A DNA stretch of 35,132 nucleotides from Arenimonas maotaiensis (GTDB lineage Bacteria > Pseudomonadota > Gammaproteobacteria > Xanthomonadales > Xanthomonadaceae): the NCBI RefSeq assembly GCF_014638745.1, contig NZ_BMFO01000006.1:1-35132 (forward strand). Direction: 5' to 3'. A model generated the notes under the pieces. The model did not search any database and was not told the origin of the DNA. It worked only from the letters and a program-made list of their open reading frames with translations. How positions within the stretch are numbered: position 1 is the stretch's first letter; each line of letters opens with the position of its first letter. Made by a program: the position numbers and the translations under genes. Shown piece after piece: positions 35,058-35,132 of this stretch.

Positions 35058-35132
35058 CCTGGCGATGACCTACTCTTGCATGTATGCACACACTACCATC
35101 GGCGCAGTTGCGTTTCACTTCCGAGTTCGGGA
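35058..35132 (-). rRNA. 5S ribosomal RNA, 3' part, cut by window edge
   Basis: The minus strand from 35132 to 35058 reads as the 3' two thirds of a proteobacterial 5S rRNA. TCCCGAACTCGGAAGTGAAAC is its conserved loop B/C region, given here as adjacent parts of the strand, followed by GCGCCGATGGTAGTG, then AGAGTAGGTCATCGCCAGG at the 3' end. The 5' end and the rest of the operon lie to the right. Its terminator follows immediately. Confidence 0.95.

Overview
The window is from a GC-rich gammaproteobacterium, most probably a member of the Xanthomonadales/Lysobacterales. This rests on the order atpIBEFHAGDC-glmU-glmS, on a GlmU sequence that reads like the Xanthomonas type (for example [13 protein letters not shown] and [17 protein letters not shown]), and on a DUF3016 gene. 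The genus cannot be fixed by eye.

There are two parts. Bases 1 to about 14,460 look like acquired DNA. The first 2.4 kb is poorer in GC than the rest. It holds the tail of an IS3-family transposase, an AlpA-type regulator, two small unknown proteins, a winged-helix protein followed by iteron-like repeats, and a small Cys/His protein of mobile elements. Next comes a copper/silver-type metal-resistance cluster. A leftward run encodes an outer-membrane factor, a membrane-anchored periplasmic protein, a membrane-fusion protein, an HME-RND pump, two small periplasmic proteins and a P1B-type ATPase. A two-component system (cusR/cusS type) is transcribed divergently. The block ends at a tandem 12-bp repeat (TGGGGGCATATT twice) that resembles the flanks of P4-type integrases, but no integrase is in the window.

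From about 14,460 onward the DNA looks like core chromosome: a DUF3016 protein, a SleB-like cell wall hydrolase, mobA-moeA (molybdenum cofactor), queD (queuosine), bioD (biotin), a free-methionine-sulfoxide reductase and a LOG-family nucleotide hydrolase. A leftward arsenic operon follows: arsR, acr3, an OsmC-family gene, gapdh, arsJ. It lacks arsC. Its chemistry would be arsenite export by Acr3, plus arsenate disposal by making 1-arseno-3-phosphoglycerate with the dedicated GAPDH and exporting it through ArsJ. The arsR promoter overlaps a clear palindromic operator.

The right third is a leftward housekeeping block: the 3' part of a 5S rRNA gene, its terminator, the complete nine-gene atp operon, a strong terminator, then glmU-glmS (UDP-GlcNAc synthesis) and a small sulfotransferase. 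Two perfect GC-rich hairpins sit between atp genes (atpE/atpF and atpA/atpG) and may tune expression of single subunits.

Most long open frames opposite the GC-rich genes are antisense shadows and are not annotated. No tRNA gene or CRISPR array was seen.
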